Below are positions 26,259 to 35,524 of a stretch of DNA of 64,000 bases, piece after piece. The stretch is from Robertmurraya sp. FSL R5-0851 (lineage in GTDB: Bacteria > Bacillota > Bacilli > Bacillales > Cytobacillaceae). The stretch is taken from contig NZ_JBBOOE010000001.1 in assembly GCF_038002965.1 (NCBI RefSeq), forward strand, positions 3,825,001 through 3,889,000, read 5' to 3'. The position numbers were made by a program, and so were the translations under genes. Numbering within the stretch: the stretch's first letter is position 1; each line of letters opens with the position of its first letter. The notes below the pieces were generated by a model. That model worked only from the letters and a program-made list of their open reading frames with translations, ran no database searches and was not told the DNA's origin.

Positions 26259-26367
26259 GTCACCAAACGGAAGTGCGGTAGATGGAAAATAAAATCAAAT
26301 GAAAAAAGGACTCTCTTCTTGTATAGTAAAGTCTGCGAAAACCACAAATACAAGGAAGAGGAGTCCT

Positions 26368-27705
26368 ATGAAAAAAGATACCATACAATTACCCACATTA
26401 AAAGAACTGGAAAAAGATTTATTTGTTATGCTTCAAAAGACATTTGGTGAAGTTCTCACGAAGCAACTCGAAGAAATGGATCAACAGATTGCAGAAAATA
26501 GAGATAAAAAGAGATTTTACCTTCAGGATAAGCGAGCCGTAGAGATGGATACTTCATTCGGTTCTATTATCATCAATCGGAATTACTATAGGGACAGGGA
26601 AAAGGGTGGATACGTTTATCTCCTTGATCACTATTTAGAGTTTGAGGGGTCAAAAGGTTTCAGTCCCCTAGTTGAAACGATGGCAATGGAAATGGCAGTT
26701 CAAGGTACATCCTATCGTCATGCTTCCTCCATGATTGAGAAACTACTAGGTTACAAAGTAATCAGCCATGAGACTATTCGTCAACACCTTCTACAAACAG
26801 AAGTTACTTTCGTCAAGCCGACCGACCAATTGAGGAAAGTGCTCTTTGTAGAAGTAGACGGACTATATGTGAAAAGGCAACGTGGAAAACGACGTGGGCG
26901 GGAAGAAAAGATTGCTTCCGTACATGAGGGCTGGATAGTCAACGGGAAACGAACATCCTTAATCGCAAAACGTCACTATGTCCACAAAGGTAAAGAAGCG
27001 TTCTGGGAAGGATTTGAGCAGTTCTTAATAGATAATTACAACTACAATCCGAGTGAACATCACCTCGTAATTAATGGGGATGGAGCCCAGTGGATTACGG
27101 CTTGTCAGGATCACTATAAGAATGCATTCTTTGTCATCGACCGATTCCATGTAGCTCGTGAGGTTAAAACGCTTTTCAAAGGCCATAAGAGATATAGAGT
27201 CATTCGTAAGAAACTGGCTCAATATGATGCGAAAGGATTCCTAGTGGAACTTAATAGTGCAGTTGGTACTCTTGAAAACGAAAAGAAAGAAGAACGGTTA
27301 GAAGAGTTCATACAACAGCTGTCAAAATATCCTCAGGCCCTTGGAGATTATCGCGAATGGTTGAAGGAAAAAGACATAGACACCAGCCACTATCGTCCAA
27401 TGGGAAGTGCGGAAGGAACGATGAGTGTATTCGCTAAACGGCTTAAAAACGGCCGCAGCTGGTGCGATAAAGGAATACAAGCATTTATTGACTTTATGGT
27501 TGGTATGAAGGATGAATTAGAAATCAAGACGATTTTAGGACGAATTAACCCTAACGATCAAACCGCTTCTGTTTCTCAGCCAAAATATTATGTGGAAAAG
27601 TTAAAGAGTTCAGTCGGAGAGCTAACAAGAAATAATTTATCATATTTAAATCGGCAAAAAGGAAAGCCGATATACCATGCTTTACAAGCCTTACGAGGTT
27701 TTTAA
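26368..27705 (+). CDS. ISLre2-family transposase (UPF0236)
   Basis: 445 residues from ATG 26368 (AAGAGGAG upstream); an upstream in-frame ATG at 26299 lies in the hairpin leader. Family pattern: an N-terminal helical part, then VEVDGLYVKRQRGKRRGREEK (first acidic residue), LVINGDGAQWI and FFVIDRFHVARE (second), and GSAEGTMSVFAKRLKNGRSW near the C-terminus (third, Glu). These are the DDE-like residues of UPF0236 proteins. The gene shows no damage. Confidence 0.95.
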   Translation: MKKDTIQLPTLKELEKDLFVMLQKTFGEVLTKQLEEMDQQIAENRDKKRFYLQDKRAVEMDTSFGSIIINRNYYRDREKGGYVYLLDHYLEFEGSKGFSPLVETMAMEMAVQGTSYRHASSMIEKLLGYKVISHETIRQHLLQTEVTFVKPTDQLRKVLFVEVDGLYVKRQRGKRRGREEKIASVHEGWIVNGKRTSLIAKRHYVHKGKEAFWEGFEQFLIDNYNYNPSEHHLVINGDGAQWITACQDHYKNAFFVIDRFHVAREVKTLFKGHKRYRVIRKKLAQYDAKGFLVELNSAVGTLENEKKEERLEEFIQQLSKYPQALGDYREWLKEKDIDTSHYRPMGSAEGTMSVFAKRLKNGRSWCDKGIQAFIDFMVGMKDELEIKTILGRINPNDQTASVSQPKYYVEKLKSSVGELTRNNLSYLNRQKGKPIYHALQALRGF

Positions 27706-27841
27706 AAAATGAAGGAAATGAACAAAAACAAAACTAAATTGTTTAGATAACGCTTTCATTTAGGTGGGAAATATAACTAAATAAGAGGGGAGTTTTTCTA
27801 TCCAAAAAAAACTCCCACAAAAACTTGACTCAATCCATTCG

Positions 27842-27872
27842 GCCATCCCACTGATGTGGGGTGGTTTTTTTG
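27842..27872 (+). terminator. Native terminator of xpt-pbuX, displaced by the IS
   Basis: CCATCCCAC TGAT GTGGGGTGG followed by seven T, directly after the right-hand target duplication. Confidence 0.85.
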
Positions 27873-27910
27873 TTATTATGTAAGAAACGAAAATGGAAAT
27901 GAGGATTTAT

Positions 27911-28447
27911 ATGGCAGAGTTAATAAAAGATAGATATAGCCCTTCATTTTTTAACCAATTTATCAAAATATTGAAGTCAGCTTATCCGGATTTTGATGAA
28001 AACCAGTTTTTAACCTTTATTTATAATGACGACCGTTTATTTTGAAAGATCAATCAAAAATGATGATTCAAATGCAGTAGTGGGCATTAGACGAGGATGA
28101 GCATATACGAAGATTAGCGAGTGAGGGCTGCCGTCCGCGTCTCCCTTGGGCTCCCACTTTGTGAGACATTAACGTTTTCATTTGACGTTATTAACGAATC
28201 CATTGAATCACAAAATCTTCGGATTGAATACGGGATTGATTTTATGAAAGCGAATGGAAAACAAGCCCGAAAGATTTTTCATTTATCACAGAAGACCTAT
28301 CCAAGTGGAACGACCCACTTGACCCGAGAACATGTATTTAAGAATTTGAGTACACGTAAGCATTATGAAGGTTTGCATGGAATTTGTATCCTCGTGAATG
28401 GTGAAGAAAAGGTGAAAGATGAATTCACGCTAATTATGAGTAAATAG
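27911..28447 (+). pseudogene. AlkD-like DNA alkylation repair protein, with internal deletions
   Basis: ATG 27911 with GAGG upstream opens MAELIKDRYSPSFFNQFIKI, a typical start of Bacillus AlkD-like proteins, and stops after about 44 codons. A short piece then reads EDEHIRRLASEGCRPRLPWA, the conserved ALK repeat segment, and after another break the C-terminal domain (LTFSFDVINESIESQNLRIE ... LVNGEEKVKDEF) runs to 28447. Intact relatives have about 360 residues; about half is missing. The 108-codon frame from 28121 is a remnant, not a gene. Confidence 0.82.
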
Positions 28448-28448
28448 A

Positions 28449-28478
28449 AAGACCGTTGGATTCATATCCAACGGTCTA
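28449..28478. terminator. Bidirectional terminator
   Basis: AGACCGTTGGAT TCAT ATCCAACGGTCT, 12 perfect base pairs between the alkD remnant and the RND pump gene (convergent). Confidence 0.9.
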
Positions 28479-28483
28479 TTTCA

Positions 28484-31400
28484 TTAGTTCTCTTCAATTT
28501 CTTTACGATTTTTCTTCAACATCTTTGAAAGTACTTCATATACAATCGGTACAATCACTAGTGTGAGAAGTGTGGATGATGTTAAACCACCAATGACCGT
28601 GATGGCTAATCCTTTTGAGATTAAGCCAGATCCACCAGCGCCAAATACCATCGGTACCATTGCACCAATTGTTGCGATGGCGGTCATTAGAATTGGACGT
28701 AATCTTGTTGCTCCCGCTTCAATGATTGCATCACGGATCGACATTCCTTCACGTTCCATATGAATAATACGGTCGACGAGTACAATTGCGTTCGTAACAA
28801 CGATACCAATCAACATCAATAGTCCCATCATTACGGATACTGAGATTGTCTCACCAGCTATCCATAATCCTACGAAGGAACCAATCACCGCAAATGGTAG
28901 AGAGAATAGGATCGCAAATGGCGCTAACCCTTCACCGAATGTGACCACTAAGATGAAGTACACAATCAGTACAGCTGCCAACATCGCTACCCCAAGTTGC
29001 GTGAACGTTTCTTGCATATCCGCCGCTACCCCAGAAACTCCAAGTGTTACTCCTTTAGGCAAATCAAGTTCATCGATCTTTTTGTCTGCTGCAGAGGTTG
29101 CCGCAGAAACATCATCTGTTGTTACTGTTCCAGAAACGGTAGAGTAGTATTCCCCTTCACTACGAGCTAATGTGTTATAGGTTGTTCCCTCTTCTACGGT
29201 TACAAGTTCAGACAACGGCATGGTCGTACCCAATGCAGTTGGTATTTGAGTTTCCAACAATTCATCGATTGATTTTGCGTCTGTTTTTGCTTCACGTTGA
29301 ACGATGACATCAATTTTTTCACCGTCATTTTCTACGGTTGTTAAGACGTCTTCAGAACCTGTATTTGCTAGTGCTCCAACAATTTGTGCGGTGGTTAGAC
29401 CGTATTGTAACACATCCTGTTGATCCACATTTAACACATGCTCCACATATGGATTTTCCATATCAGATGTAACGTCTTCCAAGTTTTTAACATCGTTTAG
29501 TGCCTCTTCCACTTGGTTCACTGCTTTATTTAAGTCTTCTAAATCTTCACTGTACAATGTGTAGCTGACTTCATTTGAACTCATGCTACCCATCGCCATA
29601 TTTTGCGATTTCCATTCACCAGAATGATCAATATTAAATACATAATCTTCTACTTCTTTTTTCACTTCAGGAAAATCCTTCATGTCAGGATCAAAAATCA
29701 GGTACATTAACGCACCTTTTGCCCCACCCGTCATGATAGCCGACATGTCTGTAGACGCACTATTGTTGTAAGAAATTTGAACAATGTCTATATCGTCACG
29801 TTTCATCAGTTCTTGTTCAACTTCTTCAATATTTTCTAGCGATTCTGCCTCAAGTTCACCAGCAGCTGGTGTGTACGTTAGGTAAATGGTTTTCTCTTCT
29901 TCAGAACCCATAAAACTAAAACCAATGATTGGAGTTAATGCAAGAGATCCTCCAAGTAATACTACTGCAATTAGAGAGGTAATGATCTTATGATTTAACG
30001 CTTTAGCTAGCACACCTTTGTACCATGTTGCTAATCTTCCAACCTCGTTGTGCTGTTTAACTTTCTTTTCTCCGTATAAATTTTTTCGGAATAAGAAATG
30101 TGATAATGCTGGAACAATCGTAATCGCAACAATTAGTGACGCACCTAAGGCAAATGCCATCGTTAACGCAAACGGTCTAAAGAGTTCGCCAACCATCCCA
30201 CCTACGAACATAAGTGGAGCGAATACCGCCACTGTTACGAGAGTAGATGACAGGATTGGTTTAAACATTTCAATCGTTGCTTCACGAATTAATGCACGAC
30301 CTCTAAGCTTTTCATTTTCCAAATTCATTCGTCTATAGATGTTTTCTACAACAACGATTGAGTCATCAATCACACGACCAATCGCTACCGTAATAGCACC
30401 TAAAGTCATAATGTTTAAGGTAATATCAAGCCAGTTTAATAGCAAGAATGCCATAAAGATTGACACTGGAATCGATACGATGGATATAAGTGTTGATTTT
30501 ACATCACGCAGGAATAAAAGAATGATGATGACCGCAAACAAGCCACCAAATAGTGCTTTTTCGACCATTGTGAAAACAGAGTCTTCGATTGGTTTTCCTT
30601 GGTCTAACGTTACATCAATGACTAATCCATCAATGGCCTCTTTTTCATCCTCAATTAAGTCTTTAATTTGATTAACTACTTCAACTGTATTTGCCTGTTG
30701 GCCTTTTGTGATTTGAATAGAAATAGCCTCTTCTCCATTTGTACGGGAAATGGATTGTACTTTTCCAACTGTTTCTATCGTAGCGATATCTCCTAATGTA
30801 ACAAACGGAGTTGGATTTTCTGCCGTAGGAGTTACAGGAATGAGCATCTCTTTTAGTTCATCAACCGTTTTTATATCTCCATCAATGGCTACCGCTTCTT
30901 CTCCTTCTTCATACTGTTGGAGACCTAGTGATAGCGCCATATCGCTGGCTTGAACCATTTGTTTCACGGTATCTTCCGTTAAACCAAGCGCTTCCATCTT
31001 CTCTTGGTCATACGTGAATTGCACTTCTTCGATATGTTGACCTGTAATGGTTGTGGATCCAACACCATCAATATTGTTTATTTCCGGTAAGATGGTTTCT
31101 TCAACCGTTGTTGATAATTCAACAATATCTTCCTCTGTGCTGGATATGGATAAAGCCAACACAGGCATCATATTCATACTAAGCGCCATAATTGTTGGCT
31201 CTTCAGCAGCTTCCGGTAACGTGATATTATCTAGTGCTGATTCAAGTTCACGTTTTTTCTCATCCATATCAACGCCATAGTCGTACTCAATTTGCAATTG
31301 AGCTACGTTTGCAGATGAGTTTGAAAAGACCGCCTTCACATCTTCAAGCCCCTCAATCGTTTGCTCCATCGGTATGGATACTTCATCCATTACTTGTTCA

Positions 31401-31570
31401 GCTGTTGCACCTGGATACACATCCATGACAATCAAATATGGAATCGACACATCTGGAATACTTTCCATCTTCATCTTTGTGCCAGAGTATATGCCAGCAG
31501 CTGTAACAATAATGGTTAATAACCACACAGCAAGTTTATTTTTCAGGACGAAATTAACTAAACTTTTCAA
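28484..31570 (-). CDS. swrC: RND-family efflux pump (SwrC/YerP-like)
   Basis: 1028 residues from TTG 31570 (GGGGAG 8 nt upstream, then LKSLVNFVLKNKLAVWLL); the upstream ATG at 31696 lies beyond the operators and is rejected. AcrB-like organisation: helix 1, a periplasmic-type loop, a helix bundle with VAIGRVIDDSIVVVENIYR, second loop, and a final bundle ending VLSKMLKKNRKEIEEN. The TM4 motif is GRVIDDSIVV. B. subtilis SwrC exports surfactin and other amphiphiles. Next to it is a divergent TetR gene with operators in between. No membrane-fusion protein gene is adjacent. Confidence 0.93.
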   Translation of the reverse strand: MKSLVNFVLKNKLAVWLLTIIVTAAGIYSGTKMKMESIPDVSIPYLIVMDVYPGATAEQVMDEVSIPMEQTIEGLEDVKAVFSNSSANVAQLQIEYDYGVDMDEKKRELESALDNITLPEAAEEPTIMALSMNMMPVLALSISSTEEDIVELSTTVEETILPEINNIDGVGSTTITGQHIEEVQFTYDQEKMEALGLTEDTVKQMVQASDMALSLGLQQYEEGEEAVAIDGDIKTVDELKEMLIPVTPTAENPTPFVTLGDIATIETVGKVQSISRTNGEEAISIQITKGQQANTVEVVNQIKDLIEDEKEAIDGLVIDVTLDQGKPIEDSVFTMVEKALFGGLFAVIIILLFLRDVKSTLISIVSIPVSIFMAFLLLNWLDITLNIMTLGAITVAIGRVIDDSIVVVENIYRRMNLENEKLRGRALIREATIEMFKPILSSTLVTVAVFAPLMFVGGMVGELFRPFALTMAFALGASLIVAITIVPALSHFLFRKNLYGEKKVKQHNEVGRLATWYKGVLAKALNHKIITSLIAVVLLGGSLALTPIIGFSFMGSEEEKTIYLTYTPAAGELEAESLENIEEVEQELMKRDDIDIVQISYNNSASTDMSAIMTGGAKGALMYLIFDPDMKDFPEVKKEVEDYVFNIDHSGEWKSQNMAMGSMSSNEVSYTLYSEDLEDLNKAVNQVEEALNDVKNLEDVTSDMENPYVEHVLNVDQQDVLQYGLTTAQIVGALANTGSEDVLTTVENDGEKIDVIVQREAKTDAKSIDELLETQIPTALGTTMPLSELVTVEEGTTYNTLARSEGEYYSTVSGTVTTDDVSAATSAADKKIDELDLPKGVTLGVSGVAADMQETFTQLGVAMLAAVLIVYFILVVTFGEGLAPFAILFSLPFAVIGSFVGLWIAGETISVSVMMGLLMLIGIVVTNAIVLVDRIIHMEREGMSIRDAIIEAGATRLRPILMTAIATIGAMVPMVFGAGGSGLISKGLAITVIGGLTSSTLLTLVIVPIVYEVLSKMLKKNRKEIEEN

Positions 31571-31627
31571 ACATTTTTCTCCCCTTTTGATTAATTTCAA
31601 GGTATTTGTTATAATTAAACTAATGAA

Positions 31628-31673
31628 TGACCAGATAGTCATCACTATAACAATATAACTGACTGATCGGTCA
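31628..31673. promoter_or_regulatory. Two TGAC-N6-GTCA operators between swrC and tetR
   Basis: TGAC CAGATA GTCA (31628-31641) and TGAC TGATCG GTCA (31660-31673), centre-to-centre 32 bp. The second is part of a longer palindrome GACTGATCGGTCAGTC. They lie 58-103 bp upstream of the pump start and are suited to repression by the adjacent TetR protein. Confidence 0.75.
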
Positions 31674-31789
31674 GTCGTCAACTTGTTTGTACTCACAATG
31701 TGTTAATACGGACTACTATAAATAAAGATTCAAATTTTCTAATAAAAAATGACAATTAATATCGGAACTTGTTTTAACGGGGGTTTACT

Positions 31790-32641
31790 ATGAACGAAAA
31801 AGACAGGCAAATTATCGAAGTGAGCATGAGGCTTTTTGCTAGTAAAGGATTTTCAACCACATCTATCCAAGAAATCGCAACAGAAAGTGGAATATCAAAA
31901 GGAGCCTTTTATTTACACTTTAAATCAAAAGATGACTTACTATTAGCTATTTTACAATACCATTTTGAGATGATAGAGCAAGCTTTCTCAGAAGTAATAA
32001 CAAGCTCACAAAGTCCTAGAGAAAAGTTTATTTCTCAACAGATGGCATTATATTCACATTTTCTTACGCATAGAGACTTTCTTATTATGCTCACAAAAGA
32101 GCAAGCGATTCCGAGAAATGAAACCATTAAACATTTGTTACTAGGGAAGCAAATGGACTCTCATCAACACTATCGCCAAAGCATTATTGATATTTACGGT
32201 CCGGACATTGAACCGTACTCATGGGACATAACGATCATCCTTGAAGGCATGATTAAATCGTATATGGGGGTTTTATTATTTTCTTCCCCTGATTTTAATA
32301 TCAAACAGGTTACTGAGTTTATTCTTAAAAGAACAGATAGTATAGTGAAGGATATTTATGAGGACAGTCCCTTCTTAACAAACGACAAAGTCGAAGAAAT
32401 CATCCATTTCTTCCTTTCGTCTGATCAGCCATCGTTATCAAATGTATTAAAAAACTTAGAAGAAGAGATAGATAAAATAGGAGAAGACGAACTGCTAGTC
32501 ACTTTTCAAGTATTAAAAGAGGAACTTGAAAAAGAAAAGCCACGAGCTCCTGTCATTCAAGGAATGCTATCAAACTTCAGTGGTTATCCTAGCCTAGATC
32601 ACTATAAAAATCTCATTTCAGAATATTATTCAAGAAAATAA
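31790..32641 (+). CDS. TetR-family repressor (YerO-like)
   Basis: 283 residues, long for TetR (usually 190-220). The N-terminal DNA-binding domain is typical: RLFASKGFSTTSIQEIATES, GISKGAFYLHFKSKDDLLLA. The ligand domain has an extra C-terminal helical segment of about 80 residues. B. subtilis YerO, also next to yerP/swrC, is of this kind. It likely represses swrC and itself, and the same operator appears again after its own stop codon, before the next small genes. The ligand may be a surfactant or lipopeptide (inference). Confidence 0.9.
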   Translation: MNEKDRQIIEVSMRLFASKGFSTTSIQEIATESGISKGAFYLHFKSKDDLLLAILQYHFEMIEQAFSEVITSSQSPREKFISQQMALYSHFLTHRDFLIMLTKEQAIPRNETIKHLLLGKQMDSHQHYRQSIIDIYGPDIEPYSWDITIILEGMIKSYMGVLLFSSPDFNIKQVTEFILKRTDSIVKDIYEDSPFLTNDKVEEIIHFFLSSDQPSLSNVLKNLEEEIDKIGEDELLVTFQVLKEELEKEKPRAPVIQGMLSNFSGYPSLDHYKNLISEYYSRK

Positions 32642-32673
32642 ACGTTCAGAGATTGAACATTTTTTACCCAGTT

Positions 32674-32721
32674 TGACCAGTTAGTCATTTAAAAGATATA
32701 CTTATACTGACCATATAGTCA
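32674..32721. promoter_or_regulatory. Two further TGAC-N6-GTCA operators downstream of tetR
   Basis: TGAC CAGTTA GTCA (32674-32687) and TGAC CATATA GTCA (32708-32721), centre-to-centre 34 bp, directly before the 47-codon gene at 32741. Same core as the pair at 31628-31673. Confidence 0.75.
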
Positions 32722-32740
32722 TATGAAATGAGGGGTAAAG

Positions 32741-32884
32741 ATGAAGCTAAATGAGGTAGTAAAACAGGCAGTTCGTGAAACGATGATAATAAGTAAACGA
32801 TTAACGAGTGCGCAAATTGTTGAAAAGCTGCAAAAACAAGGAATCCAGGCTTCACTTTGTAAGCGCCTTGTCACACTTGAATAG
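32741..32884 (+). CDS. Small protein of unknown function (47 residues)
   Basis: ATG 32741 with GAGGGGTAAAG upstream. MKLNEVVKQAVRETMIISKR followed by LTSAQIVEKLQKQGIQASLC: helical and basic, resembling half of a helix-turn-helix or an N-terminal regulatory fragment, but I do not recognise it. The next gene (metallophosphoesterase) starts 13 nt after its stop, so the two formed an operon, controlled by the TetR operators just upstream. Confidence 0.65.
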   Translation: MKLNEVVKQAVRETMIISKRLTSAQIVEKLQKQGIQASLCKRLVTLE

Positions 32885-33098
32885 GAGTAGAATACTTTGA
32901 AAACAGCCATGTACAGTAGGCTTGTCCTAACGATTATTTTATATAGCGTCTTCACCTTTTATATCAGTTGGAATGTACATCTGTGGTTACAGTCCACTTT
33001 TTCTATAGAAATTTTCGGAATCGTTGTTGCTGTTATTTTTCTATTATCCTACAGCTATGTTCTAGCGAGATTTTTTAAAAAATTATTAGTTCTCAAAT

Positions 33099-34503
33099 CA
33101 CTAGTGTTGCATTAATTTAAATTCACTATTAAAAATACTCAAAATGTTCAATATTATTATTTTGTGCAAAGAAAAAGTCCTTTATAATGGATTAGTCAGG
33201 TGGTAACCCGTCCAAATCCACTAAAAAAGGACCATCACATGGACCAGATTACACGAAAAACTTCATTTGGACAATGGTTTTCACCTATAAATCTTCAATT
33301 ATTTGAAGAAAACGTGAAAACGATGAAATTAGATTACTATACGAAAAAATTAACGACAGAGTCATTTCTAAAATTACTACTTTTTGCGCAGCTACAAGAA
33401 ATTGAAAGTCTGCATGCGCTGGGTGATTGTCTTTTCGATGACCAGCTTCAAAAAGGGATAGACCTTGATTCTATTAGTATTTCTCAGTTGTCACGGCGGT
33501 TAAACGGCATAAACCCTGATCTATTTCAAAGGCTTTTCCTTGATTTAGTGTCACAAATTCATGCCAAAACGCATTACACGAAACTCGTGATGCCGTTAAA
33601 AATCATTGATTCAAGCACATTGCCACTTAATTTGACCAATCATAAATGGGCTAAATTCCGCAAAACAAAAGCAGGTGTAAAGTTACATTTGCGCCTTGTG
33701 TTTATGGAAAAGGGTATATCCTATCCTGAAAAGGCCGTTATGACAACGGCAAAAGAACATGACCGTGGTCAGCTTGAAATCATGGTGGATGACAAGGAAT
33801 GCATGTATGTGTTTGACCGTGGTTATCTAGACTACGAGCGCTTTGATCGCATGACTGATGATAGCTACTTCTTTCTTTCACGGCTACGCAAAAATGCAGT
33901 CATACGGAACGTATACGATTTTAAGCTACCCAAGGATACAGCTGTTTTATCAGACCAAATGGTGTTGATAGGTACGACTCAAAACCGTGCTGAAAATTAC
34001 TTTCGGCTTCTAAAAGTGATTGACTCAAAAGGAAATGAACTTCATTTAATTACAAATCGTTTTGATTTAAGCGCCGAAGAAATTTCAGAAATGTATAAAT
34101 CACGGTGGGCCATTGAGCTGTTTTTTAAATGGATCAAACAACATCTCAGCATCAAAAAGTTCTACGGTCAAAGCGAATGGGCGATTCAAAATCAAGTATT
34201 TATCGCACTAATTGTTTTTTGCCTACATGTTCTCGTACAAATCGAGACCAGAAGCAAGCGAAAAACCTTACAGATTAGCCGTTATCTAAGGGCTGCATTG
34301 TGGAAACCAGCGAATGTTTGGCTTCGAAAGATTGAAGGAAAAGCCATCCCTTAAATATGCAAATTGTCGTCGTTGCAAAAGTCTAATTGTAAATAAATTT
34401 CCAAATGGATAGGGCCACCTTTGATTGGGTATTTACTTTTTTGCCTCTAAACAGGGAAGGTGAGTAAACTGAAAATTATGACACTATTTATGCAACACTA
34501 GTG
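33099..34503 (+). mobile_element. IS4-family insertion sequence in the metallophosphoesterase gene
   Basis: 1405 bp bounded by CACTAGTGTTGCAT (33099-33112) and its exact complement (34490-34503). The host sequence TTCTCAAAT is duplicated at both edges (33090-33098 and 34504-34512). Removing the IS and one duplicate restores the host reading frame. Confidence 0.9.
33239..34354 (+). CDS. IS4-family DDE transposase
   Basis: 371 residues from ATG 33239; an in-frame GTG at 33200 is possible but lacks a site. DDE residues: Asp in KIIDSSTLPL, Asp in MYVFDRGYLDYERF, and Glu in the IS4 signature YKSRWAIELFFKWIKQHL (Y-(2)-R-(3)-E-(6)-K). The N-terminus has FGQWFSPINLQLF. Intact, so the element may still be active. 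Confidence 0.95.
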   Translation: MDQITRKTSFGQWFSPINLQLFEENVKTMKLDYYTKKLTTESFLKLLLFAQLQEIESLHALGDCLFDDQLQKGIDLDSISISQLSRRLNGINPDLFQRLFLDLVSQIHAKTHYTKLVMPLKIIDSSTLPLNLTNHKWAKFRKTKAGVKLHLRLVFMEKGISYPEKAVMTTAKEHDRGQLEIMVDDKECMYVFDRGYLDYERFDRMTDDSYFFLSRLRKNAVIRNVYDFKLPKDTAVLSDQMVLIGTTQNRAENYFRLLKVIDSKGNELHLITNRFDLSAEEISEMYKSRWAIELFFKWIKQHLSIKKFYGQSEWAIQNQVFIALIVFCLHVLVQIETRSKRKTLQISRYLRAALWKPANVWLRKIEGKAIP

Positions 34504-35371
34504 TTCTCAAATATATAGGTTCTTATTGGTTCGGAATTATTCAATACACTTTGTTGCTTCTTCCGATTGCTGATTTTATCGGTTGGCTCTTTATTTTTGC
34601 TGGTTTTTCACCTGACAAAGTTATTTTTTGGATTGGTACCGTTGTCCTTTTGGTGATGACCGGTATTTTGGGCCTTGGTACATTTAACGCCTATAATCCT
34701 GTGATACGGAAGCATTCTATTGAAATAGATAAAGAAGCGTCATTTTCTTCTATTCGTGTCGTCATGGCCTCCGATATGCACTTTGGCCATTTATCCGGTA
34801 AAACTCACGCGAATCGATTGGTTCAAGAAGTAAATTCACTACAGCCCGATCTGATTCTTTTACCAGGTTCCATTATGGAAAACCTTTCAGCTACATATGG
34901 TGTATACGGGGTGTTAGGAAATCATGAATATTATGGTGGCGGAATTCCCCTGTATGTAGAAGAAATGCAGCGGATTGGAATTCCTATCTTAATGGACGAA
35001 ACAGTTGTTCTTGAAGGCGGCATACAGCTTGTGGGGAGAAAAGATAAGACCGATCGTAACCGTAAACACATTGAAAACCTGCTTGATAATTTAGATGATA
35101 CAAAACCCATCTTTATTATGGATCACCAGCCACTAGAACTCGTTCAAGCAGCAGAGAACGGAGCCGATTATTTAATGTTGTCTGGACATACTCATCGTAG
35201 ACAGATGGCACCGAACCACTTGATTACTAAAAGAATTTTCGAGCTTGATTGGGGCTATTTGAAGAAAAGTCAACTTCATACATTTGTCTCCTCAGGCTTT
35301 GGCTTTTGGGGTCCTCCGCTCCGGATTGGGAGCCGTTCAGAGATCCTTTTGATTGATATTACTTTTACTAA

Positions 35372-35410
35372 AAACAGTTTGCGTTCGTAGCGCAAACTGT
35401 TTTTATTTTT
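35372..35410 (+). terminator. Metallophosphoesterase terminator
   Basis: ACAGTTTGCG/CGCAAACTGT hairpin followed by TTTTTATTTTTTT, overlapping the end of the gene. Confidence 0.88.
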
Positions 35411-35425
35411 TTGAAAATTTATTTA

Positions 35426-35455
35426 TTGACAAAGGTTTGATCCCTATCATATAAT
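35426..35455 (+). promoter_or_regulatory. Strong sigma-A promoter of yceI
   Basis: TTGACA (35426-35431), 18-bp spacer, TATAAT (35450-35455): both hexamers exact. About 60 nt of leader containing TTCAAGATATATGAA (a loose inverted repeat) precede the TGGAGG site. Confidence 0.85.
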
Positions 35456-35524
35456 TACTTCGAAATAAAATATATTTAATTCAAGATATATGAACTGAAA
35501 GAAAACTATTGGAGGTATATTAAA

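Larger units (their letters stand above)
26180..27835 (+). mobile_element. ISLre2-family insertion sequence
   Basis: 1656 bp. Terminal inverted repeats start with GAGTAAAATGTTTGTGGGAG (26184-26203) and its near-complement ending CTCCCACAAAAACTTGACTC (27812-27831), 20 bp with three mismatches. An 8-bp direct repeat CATTCGGC flanks the element (26172-26179 and 27836-27843), the expected target duplication. Removing the IS and one copy rejoins pbuX to its terminator. One transposase gene; intact. Confidence 0.9.
32897..35390 (+). pseudogene. Membrane-anchored metallophosphoesterase, interrupted by an IS and internally deleted
   Basis: The 5' part (TTG 32897, AGGAG upstream) codes a hydrophobic segment up to LLVLK, where an IS4-family element is inserted; after the IS the frame continues exactly as YIGSYWFGIIQYT to 35390. 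Joined, about 360 residues: four or more membrane helices, then a calcineurin-like phosphatase domain (ASDMHFGH, GNHEYY, DHQPLEL, SGHTHRRQ). The second motif, normally GD followed by about 20 residues, reads LLPGSIMENLSATYG: the metal-ligand Asp and about 15 residues are missing. So the gene is damaged twice. Confidence 0.87.

Noticed and set aside
28121-28447. Stand-alone gene of 108 codons
   Set aside because: It is the C-terminal part of the alkD-like pseudogene and has no ribosome binding site at its start.
30018-31658. Several plus-strand ORFs opposite the RND pump
   Set aside because: Shadow frames of a well-supported 1028-codon gene; no start signals or family resemblance.
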